64,000 nucleotides of DNA from DAOMNN01 sp035443825 (GTDB taxonomy: Bacteria > Pseudomonadota > Gammaproteobacteria > Burkholderiales > Rhodocyclaceae): assembly GCA_035443825.1 (NCBI GenBank), contig DAOMNN010000006.1, positions 11,549 to 75,548 on the forward strand. The letters are read 5' to 3'. A program made the translations under genes and the position numbers. The notes beneath the pieces were generated by a model that was not told where the DNA came from, ran no database searches, and saw only the letters and a list, made by a program, of their open reading frames with translations. Shown piece after piece: positions 25,537-34,132 of the stretch. How positions within the stretch are numbered: the first letter of the stretch is position 1; each line of letters begins with the position of its first letter.

Positions 25537-26744
25537 GCTTGTTCGCCGGCCGGTTGCGCGGCCAGTTCTGTCAACGTCTGGTCGGCCGTGAGCAATGCGG
25601 CGTGAAGTCGTCTGGCAGCCGCGACGGTCGCCGGCCCTCCGCGTGCAAAGGCCCAGTTGTCGGGTGCCAGCGCAAACCTCTCGATCACGTCGACAAGGGA
25701 CAATTGATCGGGGTGCGTGCTGAGAATCCAGTTTTCGTCGTCCGTACGCGCGACCCAGCCGCACTCGTGCATTTCGCCGAGGAGGGCCTCCGTCTGGTCA
25801 TTGGTGATGCCACCGAGTTCGTGCAGCAGGTTGAACGGGCAGGTTCGGCCCTCGCGTTGTCCGACGGTCAGCGCGACGAGCATGCTGAGCGCAGCGCAGG
25901 CGCGGTCTCCAGGGAAGCTCAGCGGCGTCTTGGTACGTTCGAAAAAATCGGGGAAGGTGGCGGCCACGATCGCCCCGAGAAGTACCACGACCCAGGAAAG
26001 GTAGAGCCAGAGCAGGAAAATCGGCAGTGCCGCAAAGGTGCCGTAGACCAGCGTGTAGCTTGGCGAAAGTGCGATGAACATGCCGAACATGCGCTGCATC
26101 ACCAGGAACGCAAGTGCCGCGGCGAACCCCCCCGCGAGGGCGTGGAGCACGCGTACCGGATGGTTGGGCACGGCGAAGTAGAGAAAGCTGAATAGCGCAC
26201 CGAGCAAGGTCAGCGGCATCACCGTTGCCGTAAAGGTCCCGATGTGTCGGCTGTCCCCGACCAGCGCGACCGACGTCGCGACCAATTGCCCTGTCGCGAA
26301 AATGCTGCCGGCCAGGGCCATGGGTCCGAGGGTCAATGCAACCCAGTAGACCGCGAGTCGGGTGAGCAGCGGGCGCGGCTGCTTGACCCCCCAGATGTCG
26401 TTGAATACGCCATCGATCGTGGAAAGAAGGAGCACGACCGTGATGACCAGCATTGCGGTGCCGATCAGGGTCAATTGAGCGGCCTTTTCGGAGAACTGCA
26501 GTGCGTAGGTGCTGACAATCTGGCCGGCGAGATCCGGCAGCACGTTGGTTTGCAGGAAATCGCCCAGTGCCGTTCCCAACTGCGCGAATGCGGGGAAATT
26601 GCTGAACAGCGCAATCGTCACCGTGACGAGCGGTACGATCGCGAGGAGGGTCGTATAAGTCAGGCTCCCGGCGACTTCGGGGCAGCGGGTCGCGACGAAG
26701 CGGCCAGCCACCAGTTTCAGAAAATCGCGCAGGGATTGGAACAT
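25524..26744 (-). CDS. YihY/UPF0761 family inner-membrane protein
   Basis: The 406-residue protein has six or so membrane segments in its first ~290 residues, with the family's early block AGSLTYTTLLAIVPL and the later SPSYTLVYGTFAALPIFLLWLYLSW. It then has a ~115-residue soluble tail that looks like a winged-helix fold (RTCPFNLLHELGGITNDQTEALLGEMHECGWV). E. coli YihY lacks such a tail, but it is common in betaproteobacteria. The start ATG at 26744 gives MFQSLRDFLKL. Old names (RNase BN, BrkB) are misleading; the function is unsettled. Confidence 0.85.
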   Translation of the reverse strand: MFQSLRDFLKLVAGRFVATRCPEVAGSLTYTTLLAIVPLVTVTIALFSNFPAFAQLGTALGDFLQTNVLPDLAGQIVSTYALQFSEKAAQLTLIGTAMLVITVVLLLSTIDGVFNDIWGVKQPRPLLTRLAVYWVALTLGPMALAGSIFATGQLVATSVALVGDSRHIGTFTATVMPLTLLGALFSFLYFAVPNHPVRVLHALAGGFAAALAFLVMQRMFGMFIALSPSYTLVYGTFAALPIFLLWLYLSWVVVLLGAIVAATFPDFFERTKTPLSFPGDRACAALSMLVALTVGQREGRTCPFNLLHELGGITNDQTEALLGEMHECGWVARTDDENWILSTHPDQLSLVDVIERFALAPDNWAFARGGPATVAAARRLHAALLTADQTLTELAAQPAGEQAQIG

Positions 26745-26791
26745 CAGGGGTGAGCGCCGGGGGAAAACCCGGTATGGAGTGGCCGACCGGT

Positions 26792-26797
26792 ATAATT
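26792..26797 (+). promoter_or_regulatory. Probable -10 element of wrbA
   Basis: A perfect TATAAT hexamer stands 27 nt upstream of the wrbA ATG. The region 17 nt further upstream has no good -35 match, so the promoter may need an activator. Confidence 0.45.
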
Positions 26798-26823
26798 GTG
26801 GGCCCTTGCCCAAGTCGATTGCA

Positions 26824-27420
26824 ATGAAAGAAATCCTCGTCCTGTACTACAGCCATCGCGGATCGGTCCGTGCGCTCGCCGAACAGGTGGTGCAGGGCAT
26901 TCATCAAGTACCCGGTGTGGCCGCGCGGATTCGCACGGTGCCCCGGGTTTCGACGGTCTGCGAGGCGGTCGAGGAGGAGATACCGGCGGATGGACCGCCC
27001 TATGCCGAACCCCGCGACATCGACGAGTGCATCGGACTTGTTCTCGGCAGTCCGACCCGATTCGGCAACATGGCCGCTGCGATGAAGTACTTTGTCGACG
27101 GGCTCGCGGGCAGTTGGGTCAATGGTGCGCTCGAAGGCAAGCCGGTCGGGGTATTCACGTCTTCGTCGAGTCTCCATGGCGGGCAGGAGTCCACGCTGCT
27201 GTCGATGATGCTGCCGCTGCTCCATCATGGAGCCCTGATCGTGGGTATCCCCTACAGTGAGTCCGATCTCAATACTACCTCCAGTGGTGGCACGCCTTAT
27301 GGGGCCAGCCACGTTGCGGGACGCGATGGCAATCCGCGCTTGACGGGCGAGGAGGAACGCATTGCCATGGCGCTGGGACGGCGTGTCGCGCGGGTCGCAC
27401 TGAAGCTAGCGGACAGCTGA
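26824..27420 (+). CDS. wrbA: NAD(P)H:quinone oxidoreductase WrbA-type flavoprotein
   Basis: The 198-residue flavodoxin-fold protein has the FMN phosphate loop YYSHRGSV and the WrbA-typical GSPTRFGNMAAAMKYFVDG and FTSSSSLHGGQE. It reduces quinones by two electrons, limiting semiquinone stress. ATG at 26824 gives MKEILVLYYS. Its stop overlaps the next start (TGATG). Confidence 0.92.
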   Translation: MKEILVLYYSHRGSVRALAEQVVQGIHQVPGVAARIRTVPRVSTVCEAVEEEIPADGPPYAEPRDIDECIGLVLGSPTRFGNMAAAMKYFVDGLAGSWVNGALEGKPVGVFTSSSSLHGGQESTLLSMMLPLLHHGALIVGIPYSESDLNTTSSGGTPYGASHVAGRDGNPRLTGEEERIAMALGRRVARVALKLADS

Positions 27421-27779
27421 TGACGCCGCGTGTGCTGAACATGATCTCCAGTGTCCTGCTGATCGCGCTTGTCGTGCTGTGTGCACTGTGGGAGACCTGG
27501 CTTGCCCCGCTCAGACCGGGTGGCTCATGGATGGTGCTCAAGGTCCTGCCGCTGATGGCGGCCATCTTCGGTGTCCTGAAGGGACGGCGGTACACGTACC
27601 AGTGGCTTTCGATGCTCGTATTGCTCTACTTCACCGAGGGCGTCGTGCGCGCCTTCGATCCAGGGCTGGTCGGCATCCTTGCGCTGATCGAGGCTGTTCT
27701 TGCTTCGGGGCTGTTCGTGAGTGTGATTCTGTACGCACGGGCGACTGCGCCGTCGCGAATGAACCCAGGGCGGGAATGA
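27420..27779 (+). CDS. DUF2069 membrane protein
   Basis: The 119-residue protein has about four hydrophobic segments and the family pattern LWETWLAPLRPGGS...LKVLPLM and GRRYTYQWLSMLVLLYFTEG. It is translationally coupled to wrbA by a 1-nt overlap, an arrangement common in betaproteobacteria. Function unknown. Confidence 0.85.
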   Translation: MTPRVLNMISSVLLIALVVLCALWETWLAPLRPGGSWMVLKVLPLMAAIFGVLKGRRYTYQWLSMLVLLYFTEGVVRAFDPGLVGILALIEAVLASGLFVSVILYARATAPSRMNPGRE

Positions 27780-27780
27780 A

Positions 27781-27802
27781 GCGGCCGGCGTTGGCCGGCC
27801 GC
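27781..27802. terminator. Hairpin between the DUF2069 gene and leuA
   Basis: Perfect 9-bp arms GCGGCCGGC/GCCGGCCGC enclose a GTTG loop. It lies between convergent 3' ends (27779 and 27823) and probably serves both. Confidence 0.75.
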
Positions 27803-27822
27803 TGAATGAATGTCGCCTTTGT

Positions 27823-29358
27823 TCAGACCTGGGGATTGAGGCGCTCGGTATTTCCGTGCAGTTTGTTGAGGGCGTTCAGGTAGGCCTTGGCCGAGGCGAC
27901 GATGATGTCGGTATCGGCGCCCTGACCATTGACGACCTTGCCGTCGCGTGCGAGACGGACCGTTACCTCACCCTGCGCGTCGGTGCCTGTCGTGATCGCG
28001 TTGACGGAGTACAGCATCAGTTCGGTACCGCTGTGCGCCACCGACTCGATCGCCTTGAATGCGGCATCGACCGGGCCGGATCCTTCGGCCCTCGCTCGCA
28101 CCTCCTTGCCGCCGGCAGCCAGCGTAATCTCGGCTTCGGGCGTTTCTCCCGTTTCGGAGTGGAAGCGCGATGCCACGAGGCGGAAATGCTCCCGCTCCGG
28201 CGTGACTTCCTCGTCGCTCATCATCGCATGGAGATCCTCGTCGAAGATCTCGTGCTTCTTGTCGGCGAGTTCCTTGAAACGTGCAAATGCATGATTGAGG
28301 TGATCTTCCGATTCGATCACGATGCCGATTTCCTGCAGGCGGGTCCGGAACGCGTTGCGCCCCGAGTGCTTGCCCAGAACCAGCTTGTTCGCGCCCCAGC
28401 CCACGTCTTCGGCACGCATGATCTCGTAGGTTTCGCGATGCTTGAGCACGCCGTCCTGGTGGATGCCGGATTCATGCGAGAAGGCGTTTGCGCCCACGAT
28501 GGCCTTGTTCGGCTGCACCGGGAAACCCGTCACACCCGACACGAGCTTCGATGCCGGCACGATCTGGGTTGCATCGATACGGGTATCGCACTCGAAGATG
28601 TCGCGCCGGGTGCGAACGGCCATCACCACCTCCTCGAGCGATGCATTACCCGCACGCTCGCCCAGACCGTTGACGGTGCACTCGACCTGGCGTGCCCCTG
28701 CCTTGACGGCGGCCAGCGAGTTCGCGACTGCGAGTCCGAGATCGTTGTGGCAATGAACCGACCAGACGACCTTGTCGGAGTCCGGAACCCGCTCGATCAG
28801 GGTGCGGATCGTCGCGGCGAACTGTTCCGGCACGTTGTACCCGACCGTGTCGGGCACGTTGATCGTGGTTGCGCCGGCCTTGATGACCGCTTCGAAAACA
28901 CGACACAGGAAGTCGATTTCAGAGCGGCCGGCGTCTTCGGCGGAGAACTCGATGTCGTCGGTGTACTCGCGCGCCCACCCGATCGCCTTGACCGCCTGCT
29001 CGACAACCTGATCCGGCGTCATGCGAAGTTTCTTCTCCATGTGAATCGGGCTGGTTGCGATGAAGGTGTGGATACGACCCATCGCCGCCGGGCGAATCGC
29101 CTCGCCGGCACGCCTGATGTCGTTCTCGTTGGCGCGCGCGAGCGAACACACCGTTGATTCGCGGATGGCCTCGGCGATGGACCGGACGGCCTCGAAGTCG
29201 CCGTTCGACGCTGCGGCGAAGCCCGCCTCGATGACGTCGACACGCATTCGCTCGAGCTGTCGAGCAATGCGCAGCTTTTCGTCACGCGTCATCGATGCTC
29301 CAGGGCTTTGCTCACCGTCGCGCAAGGTGGTGTCGAATATGATCAAGTGGTCTGTCAT
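27823..29358 (-). CDS. leuA: 2-isopropylmalate synthase LeuA
   Basis: The 511-residue enzyme starts with LIIFDTTLRDGEQSPG, has the metal motif VHCHNDLGLAVAN, and a C-terminal regulatory domain where leucine feedback inhibition acts. It condenses acetyl-CoA with 2-oxoisovalerate, the first committed step to leucine. AGGAG lies 6 nt before the ATG. A leucine-rich leader ORF and a strong promoter precede it (29459-29582), suggesting attenuation. The terminal region is complete. Confidence 0.97.
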   Translation of the reverse strand: MTDHLIIFDTTLRDGEQSPGASMTRDEKLRIARQLERMRVDVIEAGFAAASNGDFEAVRSIAEAIRESTVCSLARANENDIRRAGEAIRPAAMGRIHTFIATSPIHMEKKLRMTPDQVVEQAVKAIGWAREYTDDIEFSAEDAGRSEIDFLCRVFEAVIKAGATTINVPDTVGYNVPEQFAATIRTLIERVPDSDKVVWSVHCHNDLGLAVANSLAAVKAGARQVECTVNGLGERAGNASLEEVVMAVRTRRDIFECDTRIDATQIVPASKLVSGVTGFPVQPNKAIVGANAFSHESGIHQDGVLKHRETYEIMRAEDVGWGANKLVLGKHSGRNAFRTRLQEIGIVIESEDHLNHAFARFKELADKKHEIFDEDLHAMMSDEEVTPEREHFRLVASRFHSETGETPEAEITLAAGGKEVRARAEGSGPVDAAFKAIESVAHSGTELMLYSVNAITTGTDAQGEVTVRLARDGKVVNGQGADTDIIVASAKAYLNALNKLHGNTERLNPQV

Positions 29359-29404
29359 GACTTGCTCCTGCCGGGGTTCGAAAAATCAATGGATATGCAA
29401 GCGT

Positions 29405-29425
29405 CGCCTGCGCACTGCGCTGGCG
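29405..29425 (-). promoter_or_regulatory. Hairpin in the leuA leader RNA
   Basis: On the minus strand, CGCC-a-GCGC-agt-GCGC-a-GGCG can fold 34 nt after the leader ORF stop. The GCGCAG repeats in it are also complementary to CTGCGC in the leader ORF's final Leu-Leu-Arg codons, so two exclusive foldings are possible. A T-tract (ATTTTTC) follows about 18 nt later, too far for a textbook terminator. Confidence 0.45.
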
Positions 29426-29458
29426 GCATGAATACGACAAAGGGGAGGGGGGTGTCTT

Positions 29459-29545
29459 TTAGCGCGCGGGGCGCAGCAGCGGGCCAAGCAGCAGGCTCGC
29501 CAGAAGGGGGAATTGCACGAAGGAGGGGTTGCTTTCGAGCATCAT
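29459..29545 (-). CDS. Leucine-rich leader peptide of leuA
   Basis: This 28-codon ORF starts with two ATGs and ends with TAA 100 nt upstream of leuA. Eight of the 28 residues are leucine, clustered as LL, LLL and LL in its second half (PLLASLLLGPLLRP). This is the signature of an amino acid biosynthesis attenuator: leucine shortage would stall a ribosome there and change the downstream RNA fold. The -10 element lies 7 nt upstream of its ATG, so the transcript probably begins at or next to the start codon (leaderless translation). The call is from sequence pattern and position only. Confidence 0.8.
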   Translation of the reverse strand: MMLESNPSFVQFPLLASLLLGPLLRPAR

Positions 29546-29552
29546 GCGTCCG

Positions 29553-29582
29553 ACTATAAACCGGAGCTTCCGGAAAATGCAA
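29553..29582 (-). promoter_or_regulatory. Sigma-70-type promoter of the leuA leader
   Basis: Minus-strand TTGCAT (29577-29582) and TATAGT (29553-29558) are separated by 18 nt. Both are close to consensus. The predicted start site falls at about 29546, just before the leader ATG at 29545. Confidence 0.75.
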
Positions 29583-29672
29583 GAAGGAATGCGTTTGCGT
29601 CTGCCTATCGAGGCGATCACCCCGCTTCATGGGTCAAAGTCCGGGCAATCCCACAACTGCTGCGCGCATCAC

Positions 29673-30530
29673 TTATGCGTTGCGATCGTCCCCTTCTTCC
29701 GTCGGCACATCCGCCGGAGGCTCGCCTGCCGTTTCCGATTCCCTGGCTGCCACCATGCGTCGGCGTCGGAACCAGCGCCAGATCCAGATGAAATAGCCCG
29801 AGGCCGCGTAGATTATGAAGAGTCCGAACAACACGCCCGGGGGGTAACTCGACACGAGTGCGAATGCGAGGACGACCGCAATCACGACGATGAAGGGCAC
29901 GCTCTTGCGCAGGTTGATGTCCTTGCCGCTCCAGAACAGCACGTTGCTGACCATGGACAGACCGGCGAACACCGTCAGGGCCAGCGCGAACCACCGCACA
30001 TCCTCCCCGGTCAGCCCGTTATCCATGACCACCCAGACCATTCCGGCGATCAGTGCCGCGGCTGCCGGGCTGGGCAGGCCCTGGAAGAAGCGCTTGTCGA
30101 CGACGTTGATGTTGGTGTTGAAGCGTGCGAGGCGCAAGGCGGCGCCGGCACAGAAGATGAATGCTGCGATCCAGCCGAGTTTGCCCATGTCCTTGAGCGC
30201 CCACTCGTACATCACCAAAGCGGGTGCGGCTCCGAAGGAGACCATGTCGGAGAGCGAGTCGTATTCCGCACCGAACTCGCTTTGCGTGTGGGTCAGGCGC
30301 GCCACCCGACCATCCAGACCGTCGAGCACCATCGCAACGAATATCGCCACTGCGGCGTATTCGAAGCGATGATTCATCGCCTGGACGATGGCGTAGAAGC
30401 CGGCGAACAGCGCTGCCGTGGTGAACAGGTTCGGCAGGATGTAAATGCCGCGCCGTCGCTTCTCGAGAGAGATCAGTGGCATGCAGAAATTCCAGTCGGA
30501 CGCTGCCGGTTGTGCGGGATCGCCTGCCAT
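29673..30530 (-). CDS. pssA: CDP-diacylglycerol-serine O-phosphatidyltransferase
   Basis: The 285-residue membrane enzyme has the CDP-alcohol phosphatidyltransferase signature DGLDGRVARLTHTQSEFG...YDSLSD (DG-x2-AR-x8-G-x3-D-x3-D). About seven hydrophobic segments follow RRRGIYILPNLFTT. It makes phosphatidylserine, the precursor of phosphatidylethanolamine. The start is uncertain: ATG 30530 (MAGDP) is chosen, with 30551 and 30482 (MPLISLEKRRRG) possible. It lies between ilvC and leuA, an order typical of this group. Confidence 0.93.
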   Translation of the reverse strand: MAGDPAQPAASDWNFCMPLISLEKRRRGIYILPNLFTTAALFAGFYAIVQAMNHRFEYAAVAIFVAMVLDGLDGRVARLTHTQSEFGAEYDSLSDMVSFGAAPALVMYEWALKDMGKLGWIAAFIFCAGAALRLARFNTNINVVDKRFFQGLPSPAAAALIAGMVWVVMDNGLTGEDVRWFALALTVFAGLSMVSNVLFWSGKDINLRKSVPFIVVIAVVLAFALVSSYPPGVLFGLFIIYAASGYFIWIWRWFRRRRMVAARESETAGEPPADVPTEEGDDRNA

Positions 30531-30624
30531 TTTAACGCAAGCCCGCACCAATGATGGTGCGAAGGGTCGTGGTGCGCTGCACGGGTGGCCGACGACGGAC
30601 GGCGGGGTGTCCCGACGAAAAGCA

Positions 30625-30669
30625 AACGCCGGGCGCGGGAGGGCAACTCGTCCTCCCGCGCCCGGCGTT
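30625..30669 (-). terminator. Strong hairpin terminator of ilvBHC
   Basis: Perfect 18-bp arms (30625-30642 and 30652-30669) enclose a 9-nt loop. On the minus strand the stem is followed by TTGCTTTTC. It ends the ilv operon 15 nt after the ilvC stop and separates it from pssA. Confidence 0.88.
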
Positions 30670-30684
30670 GGTCGTGCGGGGCAA

Positions 30685-31701
30685 TCAGTTCTTGGACTGG
30701 TCGACCAGTTTGTTCTTGCGGATCCAGGGCATCATTTCACGCAACTGCGCGCCGACGATCTCGATCGGGTGCGCAGCGTTGAGCCGGCGCCGTGCGGTCA
30801 TCGACGGATAGCCGGTGCGACCCTCGAGAATGAACATCTTGGCGTATTCACCCGTCTGGATGCGCTCGAGCGCCATGCGCATCGCTTCGCGGGACTCTTC
30901 GTTGATGACCTCCGGACCGGTAACGTATTCGCCGTATTCGGCGTTGTTCGAGATCGAATAGTTCATGTTGGCGATGCCGCCTTCGTACATCAGGTCGACG
31001 ATCAGCTTGAGCTCGTGCAGGCACTCGAAATAGGCCATTTCCGGCGCGTAGCCCGCTTCGACCAGGGTTTCGAACCCCATCTTCACCAGTTCGACGGCGC
31101 CGCCGCACAGCACGGCCTGCTCGCCGAACAGGTCGGTTTCGGTTTCTTCACGGAAATTGGTCTCGATCACGCCGCCCTTGGTGCCGCCATTGGCCGCAGC
31201 ATAGGACAGAGCGATGTCGCGCGCCTTGCCCGACTTGTCCTGGTGAACCGCGATCAGCGAGGGGACGCCGCCGCCCTTGAGGTACTCGGAACGAACAGTG
31301 TGGCCCGGGCCCTTCGGAGCGACCATGATCACGTCCAGATCGGTACGCGGCACGACCTGGTTGTAGTGAATGTTGAAGCCGTGGGCGAAGGCCAGTGTGC
31401 CCCCCTTCTTGATGTTGGGTTCGACCTCGTCCTTATAGACCTGGGGGATGTTCTCGTCCGGCAGCAGGATCATCACCACGTCCGCACTCTTGACCGCCTT
31501 CGCGATCTCGTCGACCTTGAGGCCTGCGGCCTTCGCCTTGTCCCAGGACGCGCCACCCTTGCGCAGGCCGACAGTGACCTTGACGCCGGAGTCGGAAAGG
31601 TTCTGCGCATGTGCGTGGCCCTGCGAGCCGTAGCCGACGATGGTGACCTTCTTGCCCTTGATGAGGGAGAGGTCGGCATCCTTGTCGTAATAGACTTTCA
31701 T
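30685..31701 (-). CDS. ilvC: Ketol-acid reductoisomerase IlvC
   Basis: The 338-residue class I enzyme has the NADPH-binding VTIVGYGSQGHAHAQNL, the metal-binding ETDLFGEQAVLCGG and the C-terminal E..HELKLIVDLMYEGG. It converts acetolactate and acetohydroxybutyrate to dihydroxy acids for valine and isoleucine. It follows ilvH by 22 nt and precedes a strong terminator. Confidence 0.98.
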   Translation of the reverse strand: MKVYYDKDADLSLIKGKKVTIVGYGSQGHAHAQNLSDSGVKVTVGLRKGGASWDKAKAAGLKVDEIAKAVKSADVVMILLPDENIPQVYKDEVEPNIKKGGTLAFAHGFNIHYNQVVPRTDLDVIMVAPKGPGHTVRSEYLKGGGVPSLIAVHQDKSGKARDIALSYAAANGGTKGGVIETNFREETETDLFGEQAVLCGGAVELVKMGFETLVEAGYAPEMAYFECLHELKLIVDLMYEGGIANMNYSISNNAEYGEYVTGPEVINEESREAMRMALERIQTGEYAKMFILEGRTGYPSMTARRRLNAAHPIEIVGAQLREMMPWIRKNKLVDQSKN

Positions 31702-31723
31702 TTGATTCCTCGTTTCAGTGTGC

Positions 31724-32215
31724 CTAGATTTTCAGGACCCGATCACCGCGACCGACGCCGCAGATTCCGGAGCGGACGGTTTCGAGAATGATGTCCGGCG
31801 CGATCGCGCCGATGAATGCGTCGAGTTTCGCCTGGTTGCCGGTGAGTTCGATGACGTAGGAGGCCTCGGTCACGTCGATGATGCGGGCACGGAAGATTTC
31901 CGTCATCCGTTTCATCTCTTCACGATCCTTGCCGGTCGCACGAACCTTGACCAGCATGAGTTCGCGTTCGATGTGGGCTGACTCGGAAATGTCGACGACC
32001 TTGATCACCTCGACGAGCTTGTTCAACTGCTTGGTGATCTGCTCGATGACGTCGTCCGAACCCGTGGTCACGATCGTCATGCGCGACATCGACGCGTCCT
32101 CGGTCGGCGCGACGGTCAGTGATTCGATGTTGTAGCCGCGAGCCGAGAACAGGCCCGAAACTCGCGACAGCGCGCCCGATTCGTTCTCGATCAGCAGGGA
32201 GATGACGTGTCTCAT
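31724..32215 (-). CDS. ilvH: Acetolactate synthase small subunit
   Basis: The 163-residue regulatory subunit begins MRHVISLLIENESGALSRVSGLFSARGYNIESL, the ACT domain that binds valine. The C-terminal half is the second ACT-like domain. It confers feedback control on the large subunit encoded 85 nt upstream. Also called ilvN in some genomes. Confidence 0.96.
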   Translation of the reverse strand: MRHVISLLIENESGALSRVSGLFSARGYNIESLTVAPTEDASMSRMTIVTTGSDDVIEQITKQLNKLVEVIKVVDISESAHIERELMLVKVRATGKDREEMKRMTEIFRARIIDVTEASYVIELTGNQAKLDAFIGAIAPDIILETVRSGICGVGRGDRVLKI

Positions 32216-32300
32216 GGATTAGCTCTAGCGAGGTTCGTGAAAAATGCGCAGCTGCGGCACGGGGACGCGGATCGCCGTCGTCGCGTGTCCGCGTGTCGAT

Positions 32301-34010
32301 TCAGAGGTCTTCAGCCGAGAGGATCATTTCGGTCAGCCCCTTGCCGCCCTGAACCATGGGGTAGACGTTTTCGGTCTGATCTACCTGGAAGTCCAGGAAT
32401 ACCAGATCGTTCTTCCGGCTGAATGCTTCGCGAATGGCACCTTCGACGTCGCCGGGCTTGTCGACCCGGATGCCAACGTGACCGTAGGCTTCGGCCAGCC
32501 GGGCGAAGTCGGGCAGCGAGTCCATGTAGGACTCGGAGTAACGTCCGCCGTGGAAGAGTTCCTGCCACTGGCGCACCATGCCCAGATAGCGGTTGTTGAG
32601 GTTGCAGATCTTGATCGGGAGGCGGAACTGCTTGCACGTGGACAGTTCCTGGATGCACATCTGGATCGACGCCTCGCCGGTGATACAGGCCACCTGCGCA
32701 TCGGGATGCGCGAGTTGCGCCCCCATCGCGTAGGGGAGTCCGACGCCCATGGTGCCGAGGCCACCCGAATTGAGCCACCGGCGGGGCTTGTCGAAGCGGT
32801 AGTACTGGGCCGCCCACATCTGGTGCTGGCCGACATCGGAGGTGACGAACGCGTCTCCGCCGGTGACCTCCCACAGTGTCTGCACCACGTATTGCGGCTT
32901 GATGATCTCGTCCGAGTTCTTGAACTTCATGCAGTCCCGGCGGCGCCACTCCTCGACCTGTTTCCACCAGTTGCCGAGTGCGTCAGGGTCGGGTCGTGCC
33001 TGGGACGACTCGATCTGCCGGATCATTTCATCGAGGACTTCGCAAACGTCGCCGACGATCGGGATATCGACCTTCACCCGCTTCGAGATGGATGACGGAT
33101 CGATGTCGACATGCACGATCTTGCGGGGTTCTTCGGCGAAATGTGCGGGATTTCCGATCACGCGATCATCGAAGCGTGCGCCGATGGCGAGCAGTACGTC
33201 GCAGAAGTGCATCGACATGTTGGCTTCGTACGTACCGTGCATGCCCGGCATGCCGAGGTACTGCCGATCGCTGGCGGGATAGCTGCCCAGACCCATCAGT
33301 GTGTTCGTGATGGGGAAACCGAGCAGGCGGGTGAGCTTTGTGAGTCGTTCCGCCGCATTCGACAGGATGACGCCGCCGCCCGTGTAGATCATGGGGCGTT
33401 TCGCTTCCAGCAACAACTGCACGGCCTTGCGGATCTGCCCCTGATGGCCCTTGACCACCGGATTGTACGAGCGCATCACGATCTCGGCCGGATACTCGTA
33501 CTCGCACTTGTGCATCGACACATCCTTGGGGATGTCGACGAGGACCGGTCCGGGGCGGCCGGTCCTGGCCAGGACGAAAGCCTTCTTCATCGTAGTGGCG
33601 ATGTCGCGCACGTCCTTGACGAGAAAGTTGTGCTTCACGCACGGCCGCGTGATCCCGACCGTGTCGACTTCCTGGAACGCATCCTGGCCGATCGCCGCGG
33701 TCGGAACCTGGCCGGAGATGATCACCATCGGGATGGAATCGCAGTACGCGGTTGCGATACCGGTGACCGCGTTGGTGGCCCCCGGTCCGGAGGTCACGAG
33801 TGCAACGCCGACCTTTTCGGTGGAGCGGGCAAACCCGTCGGCGGCGTGAACCGCAGCCTGTTCGTGCCGCACGAGCACATGACGCACCTGATCCTGATTG
33901 AAGAGGGCATCGTAAATGAATAGCACGGCACCACCCGGATAGCCGAATACGTAGTCGACCTTTTCTTCCTGCAGGCACCTGATTACAATTTCCGCTCCAG
34001 TCAGCACCAT
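32301..34010 (-). CDS. ilvB: Acetolactate synthase large subunit
   Basis: The 569-residue ThDP enzyme has the catalytic Glu in VRHEQAAVHAADGFAR and an FAD-binding middle domain. The ThDP-Mg region ITGEASIQMCIQELST...LNNRYLGMVRQW lies near the C-terminus. It condenses pyruvate with pyruvate or 2-oxobutyrate. Full length. It has its own promoter at 34046-34074 and no leader ORF in the ~30-nt 5' UTR. Sometimes named ilvI. Confidence 0.97.
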   Translation of the reverse strand: MVLTGAEIVIRCLQEEKVDYVFGYPGGAVLFIYDALFNQDQVRHVLVRHEQAAVHAADGFARSTEKVGVALVTSGPGATNAVTGIATAYCDSIPMVIISGQVPTAAIGQDAFQEVDTVGITRPCVKHNFLVKDVRDIATTMKKAFVLARTGRPGPVLVDIPKDVSMHKCEYEYPAEIVMRSYNPVVKGHQGQIRKAVQLLLEAKRPMIYTGGGVILSNAAERLTKLTRLLGFPITNTLMGLGSYPASDRQYLGMPGMHGTYEANMSMHFCDVLLAIGARFDDRVIGNPAHFAEEPRKIVHVDIDPSSISKRVKVDIPIVGDVCEVLDEMIRQIESSQARPDPDALGNWWKQVEEWRRRDCMKFKNSDEIIKPQYVVQTLWEVTGGDAFVTSDVGQHQMWAAQYYRFDKPRRWLNSGGLGTMGVGLPYAMGAQLAHPDAQVACITGEASIQMCIQELSTCKQFRLPIKICNLNNRYLGMVRQWQELFHGGRYSESYMDSLPDFARLAEAYGHVGIRVDKPGDVEGAIREAFSRKNDLVFLDFQVDQTENVYPMVQGGKGLTEMILSAEDL

Positions 34011-34045
34011 CGCAAGCTCGCTCTCGCACAGATTCCAAACGACGA

Positions 34046-34074
34046 ACGTTACCGTTCGGCCGCTTTTTGGTCAA
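34046..34074 (-). promoter_or_regulatory. Promoter of ilvBHC
   Basis: Minus-strand TTGACC (34069-34074) and TAACGT (34046-34051) are spaced by 17 nt, placing the start near 34039 and giving a short leader before the ATG at 34010. The -35 overlaps the TTG once considered as a start for the divergent sigma-factor gene. Confidence 0.6.
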
Positions 34075-34132
34075 GGCCGTTGCTGCGTCGCGCAAGGCTG
34101 CGGCCCGTTTCCTACAAGTCAAGGATCACCAG

